Of a stretch of DNA of 64,000 nt, positions 1-10,417 are shown piece after piece. A model generated the notes under the pieces. The model did not search any database. It was not told where the DNA came from and saw only the letters and a program-made list of their open reading frames with translations. Made by a program: the position numbers and the translations under genes. Numbering within the stretch: position 1 is the first letter of the stretch; each line of letters starts with the position of its first letter. The DNA comes from an uncultured Bacteroidota bacterium. Lineage in GTDB: Bacteria; Bacteroidota; Bacteroidia; Chitinophagales; Saprospiraceae. The stretch is from contig CALMWS010000219.1 in the NCBI GenBank assembly GCA_937870795.1, positions 31,422-95,421 of the forward strand, in the 5' to 3' direction.

Positions 1-539
<539 letters not shown>

Positions 540-608
540 ATGCAATATCTGGCTGTGATTGATTAATTTTCGAGTCTCAATAATGACTTGAAATTTTAAA
601 AATTCACC

Positions 609-2246
609 ATGACAGTTGAAGGAAACATTGTAGATATTATCAATCGCCAAATTTATTTTGGACAAATAACTGTAGAGGCAGGTAAAATCACCGAAGTTAG
701 CGCCCTTGACAATGAACGACCTGGTGCGCCATATTTGATGCCTGGCTTTGTTGATGCCCATGTACACATCGAAAGTTCTATGCTAACCCCTGCCCATTTT
801 GCCCGGTTGGCCGTGGTGCATGGCACGGTAGGCACTGTTTCGGATCCGCACGAAATAGGCAATGTGTTGGGTGTGCAAGGAGTGGAATATATGTTAGAGG
901 ATGCGGTTCAAAGTCCTTTTCATTTTGCCTTTGGTGCGCCCTCTTGTGTACCGGCTACTTCCTTTGAAACCGCCGGTGCTAACATCGATGCCAGTGATAT
1001 TGCTTCATTACTCGCCCGAAATGATGTTTACTACTTAGCCGAAATGATGAACTATCCCGGCGTGATCCACAATGATGAGATGGTTATGCAAAAGCTGAAC
1101 ATAGCCCGTGAAGCGGGTAAACCCATCGATGGCCATGCACCGGGCTTGAGAGGCCAGCAAGCCGCCACCTACTTTTCACACGGTATTACCACCGACCATG
1201 AATGTTACCAAACCGATGAAGCAGCTGAAAAACTAAAATTAGGAGTTAAGATTTTAATCCGGGAGGGTAGTGCCGCAAAAAATTTTGAGGCCCTTATACC
1301 TTTGGCTAAAACACATTGGCAAAACATGATGTTTTGCTCTGATGACAAACACCCAGATGAACTTGTACTTGGGCACATCAACATACTGGTAAGGCGCGCT
1401 ATTCAAGACCACGGCATCGGTTTGTTTGATGCCCTTTTCATGGCGTGTATCCATCCGGTGCTTCACTACAACATGCCCGTTGGCTTGATGCAGGTTGGCG
1501 ATAATGCTGATTTTATTAAAGTGAAAGATCTATTGAATTTTGAGGTGCTGCAGACTTATCTCGAAGGTATCTTAGTGGCAGAAAACGGAGTAAGCTTACT
1601 GCCATTGCCCAATAGTACTATTGTCAATCAATTCCATGCTTCAAGTATAGATTCGGATCAACTGGCGCTTGCTATACCTCCAAATTGTGCTCAAATGAAG
1701 GTTATTGCCGCTAAAGGTGGGCAATTGATCACCACGGCATTACACATGGATATATTAAACCAACATACCTTTTTTAATGCCGATTTGGAGAGAGATGTAT
1801 TAAAAATTGTGGTGTACAACCGATATGCATCTGCCCAGCCTGCCATCGCTCTCATCCATGGCTTTGGCTTGAAGCATGGAGCCATTGCTTCGTCAGTAGC
1901 ACACGATTCGCACAATGTCATTGCAGTAGGAACCAATGACCAGGACCTGGCTGCTGCCATCAATGAGGTGGTAAAACACCAGGGTGGCGTAGCTGCCTGC
2001 TATGGCGATCACTCCGAAGTTTTACCCTTACCCGTGGCCGGACTCATGAGCAATCTTGATGGCTATCTCGTTTCTGAAGCCTACCAAAAAGTAGATCAAA
2101 TGTCTAAAAAACAACTGGGCTCAACGCTGGATGCTCCTTTTATGACGCTGTCTTTTATGGCCTTGTTGGTCATCCCGGAGCTAAAACTATCTGATAAAGG
2201 TTTGTTTGATGCCCAAAAATTTGATTTTACCCGCATTTGGCTCTAG
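609..2246 (+). CDS. ade: adenine deaminase
   Basis: Hydrolyses adenine to hypoxanthine and ammonia in purine salvage; cytoplasmic amidohydrolase-superfamily enzyme. The 545-residue length fits the family (about 550-600). The N-terminus carries GNIVDIINRQIYFGQITV, the typical small beta domain, then GFVDAHVHIESSMLTP with the metal-binding His-x-His, and VSDPHEIGNVLG. Later motifs include PIDGHAPGL and GITTDHEC with further metal-ligand histidines, and CSDDKHPDEL. The C-terminal region contains ASSVAHDSHN, also characteristic of the adenine deaminase family. The ATG start at 609 gives the expected N-terminus. It converges on the downstream FG-GAP gene with only 6 bp between stops and seems to be a single-gene unit. 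Confidence 0.93.
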   Translation: MTVEGNIVDIINRQIYFGQITVEAGKITEVSALDNERPGAPYLMPGFVDAHVHIESSMLTPAHFARLAVVHGTVGTVSDPHEIGNVLGVQGVEYMLEDAVQSPFHFAFGAPSCVPATSFETAGANIDASDIASLLARNDVYYLAEMMNYPGVIHNDEMVMQKLNIAREAGKPIDGHAPGLRGQQAATYFSHGITTDHECYQTDEAAEKLKLGVKILIREGSAAKNFEALIPLAKTHWQNMMFCSDDKHPDELVLGHINILVRRAIQDHGIGLFDALFMACIHPVLHYNMPVGLMQVGDNADFIKVKDLLNFEVLQTYLEGILVAENGVSLLPLPNSTIVNQFHASSIDSDQLALAIPPNCAQMKVIAAKGGQLITTALHMDILNQHTFFNADLERDVLKIVVYNRYASAQPAIALIHGFGLKHGAIASSVAHDSHNVIAVGTNDQDLAAAINEVVKHQGGVAACYGDHSEVLPLPVAGLMSNLDGYLVSEAYQKVDQMSKKQLGSTLDAPFMTLSFMALLVIPELKLSDKGLFDAQKFDFTRIWL

Positions 2247-2252
2247 ACCGCC

Positions 2253-5200
2253 TTACTCACCTGGTGCAATCAACTGACAGCTATCGTTGTTTTTGATAAC
2301 CAGGAATTTTGTTTTGCCATTTACCATGATGGGTGCCATTTGTTTGATGGCACCTTTCAGGATCAGGCCAGGTATCTTTTCGTACTTGAGTTTTCCATCG
2401 GCAAAACTTAGGATTCCTCCAAAATCGGCGTCGTACCTACCTATCTGAACATTGCTGTTGTATTTGTTCGTACCAATCAGCCAATGACTTTTACCTAATG
2501 GTGCTACCGTTGTGAGCGGAGAAAACTGCATGTTGTAAGGCAGGATCTGTTCTGCAAATTTGCCATCCTTAGACTGCATAAGGGCGAGATTGGCAAATTG
2601 GTTGACTTCCATTTTTTTTGCCTTCCTGAGGTCGTAAAAAGAGAGTATTTCTTTCACATCGGCCTTTGCAAAATCGCTGGCTTTGAGGAATTTTTTCTTA
2701 ATAGGAGGCAATTTTTTCTCCAGCTCGGTCTTATTGGCCAGTGGAATTTCACGGTCACCTATGTAATAGGTCACTACCTGTTCAGCGGTACCATTATTGT
2801 CCATATCGGCTACATACATGGAGACGGGTTTCTGATCACTGGCCTTCATGCGGGTATTCAAACCCTGATTACCGGCAATAATGTCCTGCATACCGTCTCC
2901 GTTGATGTCATCTACATACAGAGACGACCACCAGCCGTGCCCCCCGTATAGTGTATGAAGTTTAAACTTACCGCCTTCGTTCTTTAATGCCTGAATGCCA
3001 CCCCATTCGCAAGCAGCCACCACATCCATATCCTTGTCCCCATCAATGTCGGCCAGTGCTGCGGCAGTTACAAGACACAATTGACTGAGATCGGGTGCCA
3101 GTTCGGCAGTCTTGTCGACAAAACTTCCACTACCGGCATTAATCAAAACATAAGAAGATGGTGTTTGTCCATATTGATAGGGTACTGATCTTCCAAAAAG
3201 CCATACATCGGGCAAGCCATCATTGTTGACATCGGTCACTTTAACGGCAGAAGCATTGAGTCTTACAGCTCCGAAAGCATCGGCCTTTTTTGTGAACTGT
3301 CCCTTGCCATCATTGAGGTATAACCTTGGCTTAAGGTAATCATTTTTTAATGAGTATTCATTGCCCCCACTTGCCACAATGAGGTCAACATAACCGTCAT
3401 TGTTGACATCTGCAAAGGCTGCATCCACATCTTCGTAGATGGAATCAGCTTCCAGAGATGGCTGTGAGATAGGTTTAAAACTGCCATTAGCAGTTTGTAT
3501 ATATACCTTTGGTTTATAAGTCTTGCTAGCTCCAAAAAATACATCGGCTCTCTGGTCACCATTGATGTCTGCAATGGCAGCTGCAGGACCATCTTCTCCA
3601 CAGCTAAAGGGTACAAGGGGTTCACGGTGAAATTCTATGTATGGATTCTCTACGTGTTTGTAATCCAAAGCAGCTGCTGCGGTCTGGTCTGTCCATGCTA
3701 AATTTGTTGCTTTGTGAAATCGACTGTAATCGTATTTAGGAAGTCCGGACTGGTATGTCAAAGTGATCAATGAGTCTTGAGCCAGGGTTTGCGAAAAATA
3801 AGTTTGATCTGGCCAAATCACGGTGAGTGAGTCAGCTTTGGCTTTTCCTGTGCTGATCCAAAGGTCATCTGCAAAGCTCGATTGAAAGCCCCTTACCGCA
3901 TACTGCTCGGCAAAAAATTTGTTGCCACCGGCATAGACAATCACCCTGGTACCAATGGCATTGATATTGGAGGCCGGACCCTTTAGCCTAATTCGCACAG
4001 GTTTCTGTTGATCTTTAGCCCGACTGTGGTCATTGCGATAAATAAAGGGCTTTTCATTGATGTTGCTTACCACCACATCCAGATCACCATCGTTGTCAAA
4101 ATCTGCATAAGCGGCACCACTGCTGTAGCTTGGCAATACTTTTTGCACAGCCATACTCGCATCTGTAAATTTCAAATCGTCACCTTGCACAAAGATTTTA
4201 TTTTCCAGTTTAAGTTCGGGTATCTTAAGAATGAGATCGAGTTCTTTTTGAGTCAACTCATTGTGCCGGGTCTTCCATTGCCAGTCCTGATCCGAAACAA
4301 AGTTGATATAGTCAAGGTCATTCATCCTTTTGGGAATTCCATTGCTGATGAAAAGATCTTGTTTGCCATCCTGATTCATGTCAAAAAAAAGTGGCGACCA
4401 CGACCAGTCGGTAGCATTGACGCCGCTGTACATGGCTATTTCACTAAAGCTGCCGTTGCCGTTGTTTAGTTGGAGAGCATTGCGTGAGTACTGGTAATTG
4501 TATCCATAATCGAGCTTAAATTTGAAGAGGCTTATGTCTTCATCATTTTCAGATCTTTTTAAGATATCTGCCTGCTCTGGCAACATGTCAAGTGAAATAA
4601 TTTCGTTGAAACCATCATTGTTGAGGTCGGCGGCGTCTACCCCCATCGAAAAGCGACTGGTGTGCATGATTTGTTCGGTGGTAACATCTTTGAAGGTACC
4701 ATCGCCCTGATTGATGTACAGATAGTCATTTTCGTGAAAATCATTGCCTATGTAAAGATCAGGATAGCCATCCAGATTGATATCGCTGGCCACTACACCC
4801 AGACCGTAACCAATGACCGATGAATTGATGCCCGAAGCCTTTGTCACATCTATAAAATGACCCTTGTCATTGCGCATCAGTTTGTCACCCGATAATTCAT
4901 GGTAGGTACCCATAAAATTAGCCCTTTGTCCAAAGGTGCCGTTGTTGTGCGTAGAGTGGTTGAGTTGATACATATCAAGGTCTCCATCCAGGTCATAATC
5001 AAAAAACACTGCCTGTGTACCATAGCCCACCAGATCGAGACCATAAGCCGCTGATTCCTCTTTGTATACGGGTATGCCATTTTCAATTTTCTGGCAAACA
5101 AACAATTGGTTGTGTCCGTTGAAGATATCAAATTTACCTACCTGACTGATGTAGATGTCCATCATACCATCGTTGTTGATGTCTACTACACTTACGCCAT

Positions 5201-5573
5201 TAGACCAGGCACCATCTTTTTTAATACCCGATTTATTGGTGACATTTTTGAATTTGAGATTGCCTTCGTTCAGGAACAACTCGTTTTCTACCATATTGCC
5301 GGTAAAAAAAATGTCTTTTAGTCCATCGTTGTTGAAGTCGGCCACACCTACACCTCCACCATTGTAATAATACATATATTTAAATATGTTCATTTCGGTT
5401 GTAAGGTTGAGTTTATTCTGAAAATCGAGGCCGGTGTCTTCTCCGGTCAATAAAGTAAACATGCTTTCTTTTTTCTCTCCCGACTGACAGGAAAAGAAAA
5501 ATACCAACCAACCCAAAATAAAATACCTGGTCAATGGAATGTTATTATAATTGTTCATAAAATTTTGGCACAT
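2253..5573 (-). CDS. FG-GAP/VCBS-repeat lipoprotein with ASPIC/UnbV domain (CRTAC1-like), copy 2
   Basis: Large predicted cell-surface or periplasmic lipoprotein, 1106 residues. The N-terminus is a hydrophobic signal ending FFFSC (Cys29). Many calcium-binding-type loops of the FG-GAP form are visible, such as DFNNDGLKDIFF, DINNDGMMDIYI, DYDLDGDLDMY, DFDNDGDLDVVV and DVNNDGYVDLIV, suggesting two beta-propeller blocks. Between them lies an ASPIC/UnbV segment (INAIGTRVIVYAGG, RGFQSSF, ADSLTVIWPD). The biochemical role of this family is not settled; next to SusC/SusD a substrate-handling surface role is plausible. It is a tandem paralogue of the next gene upstream, overlapping it by 29 bp from the first ATG (14 bp from Met6), so the two are translationally coupled. 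Confidence 0.85.
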   Translation of the reverse strand: MCQNFMNNYNNIPLTRYFILGWLVFFFSCQSGEKKESMFTLLTGEDTGLDFQNKLNLTTEMNIFKYMYYYNGGGVGVADFNNDGLKDIFFTGNMVENELFLNEGNLKFKNVTNKSGIKKDGAWSNGVSVVDINNDGMMDIYISQVGKFDIFNGHNQLFVCQKIENGIPVYKEESAAYGLDLVGYGTQAVFFDYDLDGDLDMYQLNHSTHNNGTFGQRANFMGTYHELSGDKLMRNDKGHFIDVTKASGINSSVIGYGLGVVASDINLDGYPDLYIGNDFHENDYLYINQGDGTFKDVTTEQIMHTSRFSMGVDAADLNNDGFNEIISLDMLPEQADILKRSENDEDISLFKFKLDYGYNYQYSRNALQLNNGNGSFSEIAMYSGVNATDWSWSPLFFDMNQDGKQDLFISNGIPKRMNDLDYINFVSDQDWQWKTRHNELTQKELDLILKIPELKLENKIFVQGDDLKFTDASMAVQKVLPSYSSGAAYADFDNDGDLDVVVSNINEKPFIYRNDHSRAKDQQKPVRIRLKGPASNINAIGTRVIVYAGGNKFFAEQYAVRGFQSSFADDLWISTGKAKADSLTVIWPDQTYFSQTLAQDSLITLTYQSGLPKYDYSRFHKATNLAWTDQTAAAALDYKHVENPYIEFHREPLVPFSCGEDGPAAAIADINGDQRADVFFGASKTYKPKVYIQTANGSFKPISQPSLEADSIYEDVDAAFADVNNDGYVDLIVASGGNEYSLKNDYLKPRLYLNDGKGQFTKKADAFGAVRLNASAVKVTDVNNDGLPDVWLFGRSVPYQYGQTPSSYVLINAGSGSFVDKTAELAPDLSQLCLVTAAALADIDGDKDMDVVAACEWGGIQALKNEGGKFKLHTLYGGHGWWSSLYVDDINGDGMQDIIAGNQGLNTRMKASDQKPVSMYVADMDNNGTAEQVVTYYIGDREIPLANKTELEKKLPPIKKKFLKASDFAKADVKEILSFYDLRKAKKMEVNQFANLALMQSKDGKFAEQILPYNMQFSPLTTVAPLGKSHWLIGTNKYNSNVQIGRYDADFGGILSFADGKLKYEKIPGLILKGAIKQMAPIMVNGKTKFLVIKNNDSCQLIAPGE

Positions 5574-8500
5574 GGTTGTTAAATGTTACAATAAACGAAG
5601 TTTTATTTTTGGTCTTAACCACACTGGCACAACGGCCGTCACCCCTTAGATCCAGGCCACTCTGGAATGAAGGGAGCAGGCCAAAATCCACGCCTTTTTC
5701 ATTGATGAATACATCTCCGCAATAACCATCGAGTCTGCCAAATTGGGGAGCAAAAACGCTTCTGTTCCCTACCGGCACTATATCCTTAAAACCATCTTTG
5801 TTAACATCGAGGAAGACCGCAGCATTGAGGCAGGATGTTTGCAACGCATGCGGCAATTCTTTTACTTCAAACTGGCCTTTGCCTTTATTGATGAGCACTA
5901 CCGATGCATAATAGGCTGCATTGTGGATCACAGCCTTGTTTCGGCTTCCTTTTGGCAAAAGATCTTCTATGCTCTTGGAAGCAAAATCTTCATGTTTGAG
6001 ATTGTTCTTTTTGAGTGACGGCACCTGTTCCATAAACTCTCTTTTCATCATCAAGGGTACAAACTGATCTCCTACTTTGCGGGTAAGAATTTTATCTACC
6101 GTTGTGTTGGCATCAAAATCACCAACCCATAGTTCCATTGCATGGTCCGAAAGACAACTGTTTAGACCCAGGTTCCCACAAAGCAAATCCTGATCTCCGT
6201 CATTGTCGAAATCAAAGCTTCCTACGTACGTCCACATGCCGGTGTGATTGGCAGGCATCAGATCGGGCAATCGACTTATTTTCTTCTTATCAAAGCCAAA
6301 GGCCACTACGTTGCCCCATGCACAAGCTACCACCAATTCCTGCTTTTGATCCCCGTTTATATCTGCAAGTGTGGCTGAGGTTACCAGACCAACTTTGGCC
6401 AGGGCGGGGCTGAGAGACGGAGCTGCATTTTGAAAAACTCCCTTGCCATTGTTTTCATAAAGGTAATTGTCGGGCAGCTCACCGTATTTCTGCGGAAAAC
6501 TCCTGCTGCCTACAAACAAATCTATGTCGCCGTCACTATCAAAATCAAAGGGCAGGCACACGGAGGTATTCATGCCATTGGTTGGCAAAGCGCGCGTAGA
6601 CAAAGTAAAGTTGTTGGCGTCATTGATGTAAATGCGATCCTGCATTTCGCGGGTAAGGGGTGGGTGGTGGTTGCCCCCTGAACCAACGAATAAGTCGAGG
6701 TCTCCATCGCCATCCGCATCAAAAAATGCAGCAGCTGTATCTTCAAATTCAGTATAGTTCAAGCGTGTAGTATCTTGCACATATCCTTTGGCAGATGACC
6801 AATATAATACCGGCCGCTGTCCCCTGGCGGCACCTACAAAAATTTCATCTATACCATCTTTGTTGAGGTCGGCTACGGCAAGGGCAGGACCTTCTTTGCT
6901 TAGTTGTTCATGGATGCCCCTTTCAAAATAAAAATCAACGTGGTCATCTTCTTTGTGCGTCCAATTGCCGGGCAAGCTCCTGGCCTTAAATAACGCTACC
7001 GCCGTTGGCTTGGATTTGGCTCCGCGTCTTTCTTCGCCCATCTCTGCCATCAGTGTCTTATCTATTGCGGGCTGAAGCCAGCTTTGACTCGTGCCATCCG
7101 GCCAGGTGACCACTACTGAATCCACCGCATTGATGCTGCCCAAACCAAATACCTGGGTATAGTCTACCGAAGATTGGAAGCCCCTTGAGGGCATTACTTC
7201 TTTGATATAGGTGTTGTTCGCAGCATACACTTCAATCCGTGCACCGATGGCATAAGTGTTGGATGGGGAGCCCCTGAGTTTAACCGCCAGGTGGTGCTGG
7301 GCCTTATCCGTATTGTTGCGATAGACAAAACAAGGGGCATTAACATTGTTGACTATGAGATCAAGATCACCGTCGTTGTCAAGGTCGCCATAAGCTGCAC
7401 CATTGGAAAAACTGGCCTGATCCAGCCCCCATTCTTTGGCTACATCCTGATAGGTAAGATCACCTTTGTTGCGAAACATTTTATTGGGGATGGGTGTAGA
7501 TGGCATCAAGCCAACGATGGTATCTACCTTTTGTTTTTTGCCACTCATCACCATCTTTTGCATTACCTCGTTGGCAAAAAAGTCTATAAAATCCTGGTCG
7601 ATTACATCTTTGTAAATACCGTTACAAACCAGTAAATCCTGCCAACCGTCATTGTCGGCGTCAAAGATAAGTGCACCCCAACTCCAGTCAGATGCTTCAG
7701 TACCCGCCATATTGGCTATATCGGTAAAATGGCCATCACCACTGTTGAGTTGCAGTGTGTTTTGGATGTATTGATAATAAAAGCCTTTGCCCAATTTGAG
7801 GTTGAACAAATCATTGCTTTCAAAAGAGGTAGTGCGTTTGAGCCTTACGTCTTCTGATGGCAACATATCAGTGGCAAAGATATCCAGATGCCCGTCATTG
7901 TTGATGTCTGCAATGTCAGAGCCCATTGAAGACAAGCTGATATGGCCCATTCTGTCTTCGAGGTCTTCTTTGAATTTCCCGTTTTTTTGATTGATGTATA
8001 AGTAGTCTTTTTCATAAAAATCATTGCTCACATAGATATCTGGCCAGTTATCGCCGTTGACATCTCCTACTGAAATACCAAGACCAAAGCCAATAAGGCT
8101 GCCGTAAATACCCGCTTCTTTGCTGACATCAGAAAAATGGCCGTTGTCGTTTCTAAGCAGTCTGTCACCCCCGCCTTTCAAAAAATCTTTGACGTCCCAG
8201 TCTTCTGCCCTTAGCTCGCGTTTATTGGAATAGTTAAGGGTATTGACGGGAATAAAGCTGTTGTTGAGGATGTAGGCATCGAGGTCGCCATCCCTATCGT
8301 AATCAAAAAATGCAGCGTGGGTGGTATACCCTCTATCGTCGAGGCCATACTCAGCTGCTTTCTCTGTAAATGTGAGGTCTTTGTTGTTGATGTAAAGTTG
8401 ATTGGCGGTTTCTACACCAGACTGATAACCTGCATTGCACACATAAATGTCAAGCCAGCCATCATTGTTGATGTCAACCATGACAACCCCAGTGCTCCAA

Positions 8501-8850
8501 TGGTTGGGGCCGGTGCCCAGGGCTTTTTTTGAAATGTCTTCAAATTGCAAATTGCCCTTGTTGAGGTAGAGATGGTTTGCTGCCATGTTGGCCGTCATAA
8601 ATACATCTGCCAGGCCATCGTTGTTGATGTCACCTATGGCTACACCACCTCCGTTGTAAAAGTTTCGGTAGCTAAAGATGTTGAATTTTTCTGTATTCTC
8701 CACCGGATTGGCAAAGTCAATGCCTGTTTGTTTGGCATCGAGCAGGGTAAACAAGGTGGTAGAATTTTTTGGAGTGGGGCCTGAGCAGGATGCCAGCGCA
8801 ATGGCGATAATGAGAAATAAAAGCGGTCTCAATGTGTAGATTTTAAACAA
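5545..8850 (-). CDS. FG-GAP/VCBS-repeat lipoprotein with ASPIC/UnbV domain (CRTAC1-like), copy 1
   Basis: Lipoprotein of 1101 residues; signal peptide with lipobox ALASC (Cys22). Repeated loops such as DINNDGLADVFM, DINNDGWLDIYV, DYDRDGDLDAYI, DVNGDNWPDIYV, DLDNDGDLDLIV and DADGDGDLDLFV mark FG-GAP propellers, and AIGARIEVYA, RGFQSSV, FGLGSINAVDSVVVTWPDG form a good ASPIC/UnbV domain near residues 530-600. No ATG is available: the start is TTG at 8850 or, six codons later, TTG at 8832; both leave a usable signal peptide. The first choice lies in the T-tract of the susD terminator hairpin. It lies in line with susC-susD and is probably part of the same uptake locus. Aligns along its full length with the neighbouring copy. 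Confidence 0.84.
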   Translation of the reverse strand: MFKIYTLRPLLFLIIAIALASCSGPTPKNSTTLFTLLDAKQTGIDFANPVENTEKFNIFSYRNFYNGGGVAIGDINNDGLADVFMTANMAANHLYLNKGNLQFEDISKKALGTGPNHWSTGVVMVDINNDGWLDIYVCNAGYQSGVETANQLYINNKDLTFTEKAAEYGLDDRGYTTHAAFFDYDRDGDLDAYILNNSFIPVNTLNYSNKRELRAEDWDVKDFLKGGGDRLLRNDNGHFSDVSKEAGIYGSLIGFGLGISVGDVNGDNWPDIYVSNDFYEKDYLYINQKNGKFKEDLEDRMGHISLSSMGSDIADINNDGHLDIFATDMLPSEDVRLKRTTSFESNDLFNLKLGKGFYYQYIQNTLQLNSGDGHFTDIANMAGTEASDWSWGALIFDADNDGWQDLLVCNGIYKDVIDQDFIDFFANEVMQKMVMSGKKQKVDTIVGLMPSTPIPNKMFRNKGDLTYQDVAKEWGLDQASFSNGAAYGDLDNDGDLDLIVNNVNAPCFVYRNNTDKAQHHLAVKLRGSPSNTYAIGARIEVYAANNTYIKEVMPSRGFQSSVDYTQVFGLGSINAVDSVVVTWPDGTSQSWLQPAIDKTLMAEMGEERRGAKSKPTAVALFKARSLPGNWTHKEDDHVDFYFERGIHEQLSKEGPALAVADLNKDGIDEIFVGAARGQRPVLYWSSAKGYVQDTTRLNYTEFEDTAAAFFDADGDGDLDLFVGSGGNHHPPLTREMQDRIYINDANNFTLSTRALPTNGMNTSVCLPFDFDSDGDIDLFVGSRSFPQKYGELPDNYLYENNGKGVFQNAAPSLSPALAKVGLVTSATLADINGDQKQELVVACAWGNVVAFGFDKKKISRLPDLMPANHTGMWTYVGSFDFDNDGDQDLLCGNLGLNSCLSDHAMELWVGDFDANTTVDKILTRKVGDQFVPLMMKREFMEQVPSLKKNNLKHEDFASKSIEDLLPKGSRNKAVIHNAAYYASVVLINKGKGQFEVKELPHALQTSCLNAAVFLDVNKDGFKDIVPVGNRSVFAPQFGRLDGYCGDVFINEKGVDFGLLPSFQSGLDLRGDGRCASVVKTKNKTSFIVTFNNHVPKFYEQL

Positions 8851-8873
8851 AAAAGGGGAGCAAAATGCTCCCC
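8845..8873 (-). terminator. intrinsic terminator after susD
   Basis: Stem GGGGAGCA / TGCTCCCC (8 bp) with an AAA loop at 8855-8873; on the minus strand it is followed by TTTTTTGTTT. It lies 23 bp after the susD stop and directly before the TTG start of the ASPIC/UnbV gene, so it may reduce rather than end transcription into the two downstream lipoprotein genes. Confidence 0.75.
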
Positions 8874-8896
8874 CGTAAAATTAGGATTTTTAACCA

Positions 8897-10402
8897 TTAA
8901 TAGCCAGGATTCTGCTTCAAATTTGGATTTGAAGCGAGAGATTGTGTTGGAATTGGGAACAAAAGTCTCTCTTTGCCTGAAGCAGCTTTCTCTTCCCAGG
9001 CATTCAAGAATTTGCCAAAACGGATAAGGTCAGTTCTCCTGTGACCTTCCCAGTACAATTCTCTTCCTCTTTCTGCTAATAAGTTATCAGTTGTTAGAGC
9101 AGCAAGCGGAGAAGCACCTCTTTTTGTTCTGATCTGGTTTACAATATCCAATGCTCCTGCTGCATTGCCGGTGCGAAGCAGGGCTTCTGCTTTCATCAAC
9201 AATACGTCAGAATATCTGTAGTAGACATAGTCATTGTCAACATTGTCTCCACTCTTGTAGTCGATTGGGTATTTGATAACCCTGATACCGGTTACTTCAA
9301 GATTGTCTCCTGATTCTTTGATGGCTACCTCTTTGGTAAATGATAGTGGGTTGCCCTTTCTGTCTTTCAAAGCCTCTCCCTTTTCATTGAACTGTTGTCC
9401 AACAAGGAAGCCTGCGTTGATACCAGATACATCGGTCATACCGGTGTAAGAACTTTTTTTCCTGATATCTCCATCTTCGAATGACATGTAGAAATCTCCC
9501 AAAGTGGTGAAACCGTTCCATCCTGATGGATTTTGGTTGTAGTGCAAGGTGCAGAACCATCTTGACCTTACGTTGCCTGAAGAAACTCCACCTACGTTTT
9601 CACCGGTCCAGATATTTTCTTTACCAATGGCATCGTTGTTTGGTGCAAAGTTTTCAAAGTAGTTGTCAGACAACTGGTATTTGCCAGAGCCGATGATTTG
9701 ATCTGCAATAGAAGCCACTGCATTCATATCAGCAGCATTAAAAGTTGGAGCCTCTCTGTTGAGGTATGCACCTTTGTTGAGCAATGCCTTCATTTTCAAA
9801 ACGCGTGCTGCGTCTTTGTTGGCACGATTGGTAGGTGCAGCAGGTAAGTCATTGATGATGGCATCCATTTCTGAAACCACAAAGTCAACTACCTCCTGTG
9901 GACCCAGAACCTGAGCATCTTCCAACAAAGAAGAACCAGCATCTCTGAAAGGTACCTGGCCCCAGCCATCCAATACAGAAAGCATTACAAAAGACCTCAA
10001 ATAACGAGCTTCTGCAGCTTGCTGTGCCGTAGGATTAAATTGAAGTAAGTTGGTTGTGGTGTAAACTACCTGCAACAACTCACTGAAAGTGCTGGTCAGG
10101 AAGGAGTGGTCTGCTGTCCATGTATGGGCGTGCAGTGATCTCCAGATTCCGTTGTCGTCCCAGTCTGGTCCTCTGGTTGGGCCCATTGCTGCATCGGTGG
10201 TGTGCTCCTGAGCTGCCCAGAAACGGGATTGATCCTGGTATGGATTCTTCATCCCATCGTATGCTGCTTGCAACAGCGCATCTACTTTCACAAGTTTTGA
10301 TGCCTGATCTTTTGTCAGGTCTTCCCTCAGCTCTTCTTTCAGATCTGTACAATTCTGAAAGCTGAAAGCAACCATCAACAATAAGATTATTTTGTATTTC
10401 AT
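8897..10402 (-). CDS. SusD/RagB-family nutrient-binding outer-membrane lipoprotein
   Basis: SusD-like proteins form the lid of the SusC channel and bind the substrate at the cell surface. The 501-residue product begins MKYKIILLLMVAFSFQNC, a lipoprotein signal with Cys18. Helical TPR-like segments (ARYLRSFVMLSVLDGWGQVPF, typically near residue 130) and the C-terminal signature YRYSDVLLMKAEALLRTGN, ALDIVNQIRTKRG, LAERGRELYWEGHRRTDLIR and FPIPTQSLASNPNLKQNPGY are characteristic of the family. It starts 15 bp downstream of susC and is followed by a terminator. The substrate cannot be read from sequence; association with ASPIC/UnbV proteins rather than glycoside hydrolases leaves polysaccharide, peptide or glycoconjugate possible. 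Confidence 0.95.
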   Translation of the reverse strand: MKYKIILLLMVAFSFQNCTDLKEELREDLTKDQASKLVKVDALLQAAYDGMKNPYQDQSRFWAAQEHTTDAAMGPTRGPDWDDNGIWRSLHAHTWTADHSFLTSTFSELLQVVYTTTNLLQFNPTAQQAAEARYLRSFVMLSVLDGWGQVPFRDAGSSLLEDAQVLGPQEVVDFVVSEMDAIINDLPAAPTNRANKDAARVLKMKALLNKGAYLNREAPTFNAADMNAVASIADQIIGSGKYQLSDNYFENFAPNNDAIGKENIWTGENVGGVSSGNVRSRWFCTLHYNQNPSGWNGFTTLGDFYMSFEDGDIRKKSSYTGMTDVSGINAGFLVGQQFNEKGEALKDRKGNPLSFTKEVAIKESGDNLEVTGIRVIKYPIDYKSGDNVDNDYVYYRYSDVLLMKAEALLRTGNAAGALDIVNQIRTKRGASPLAALTTDNLLAERGRELYWEGHRRTDLIRFGKFLNAWEEKAASGKERLLFPIPTQSLASNPNLKQNPGY

Positions 10403-10417
10403 GATGATATGATTTTT

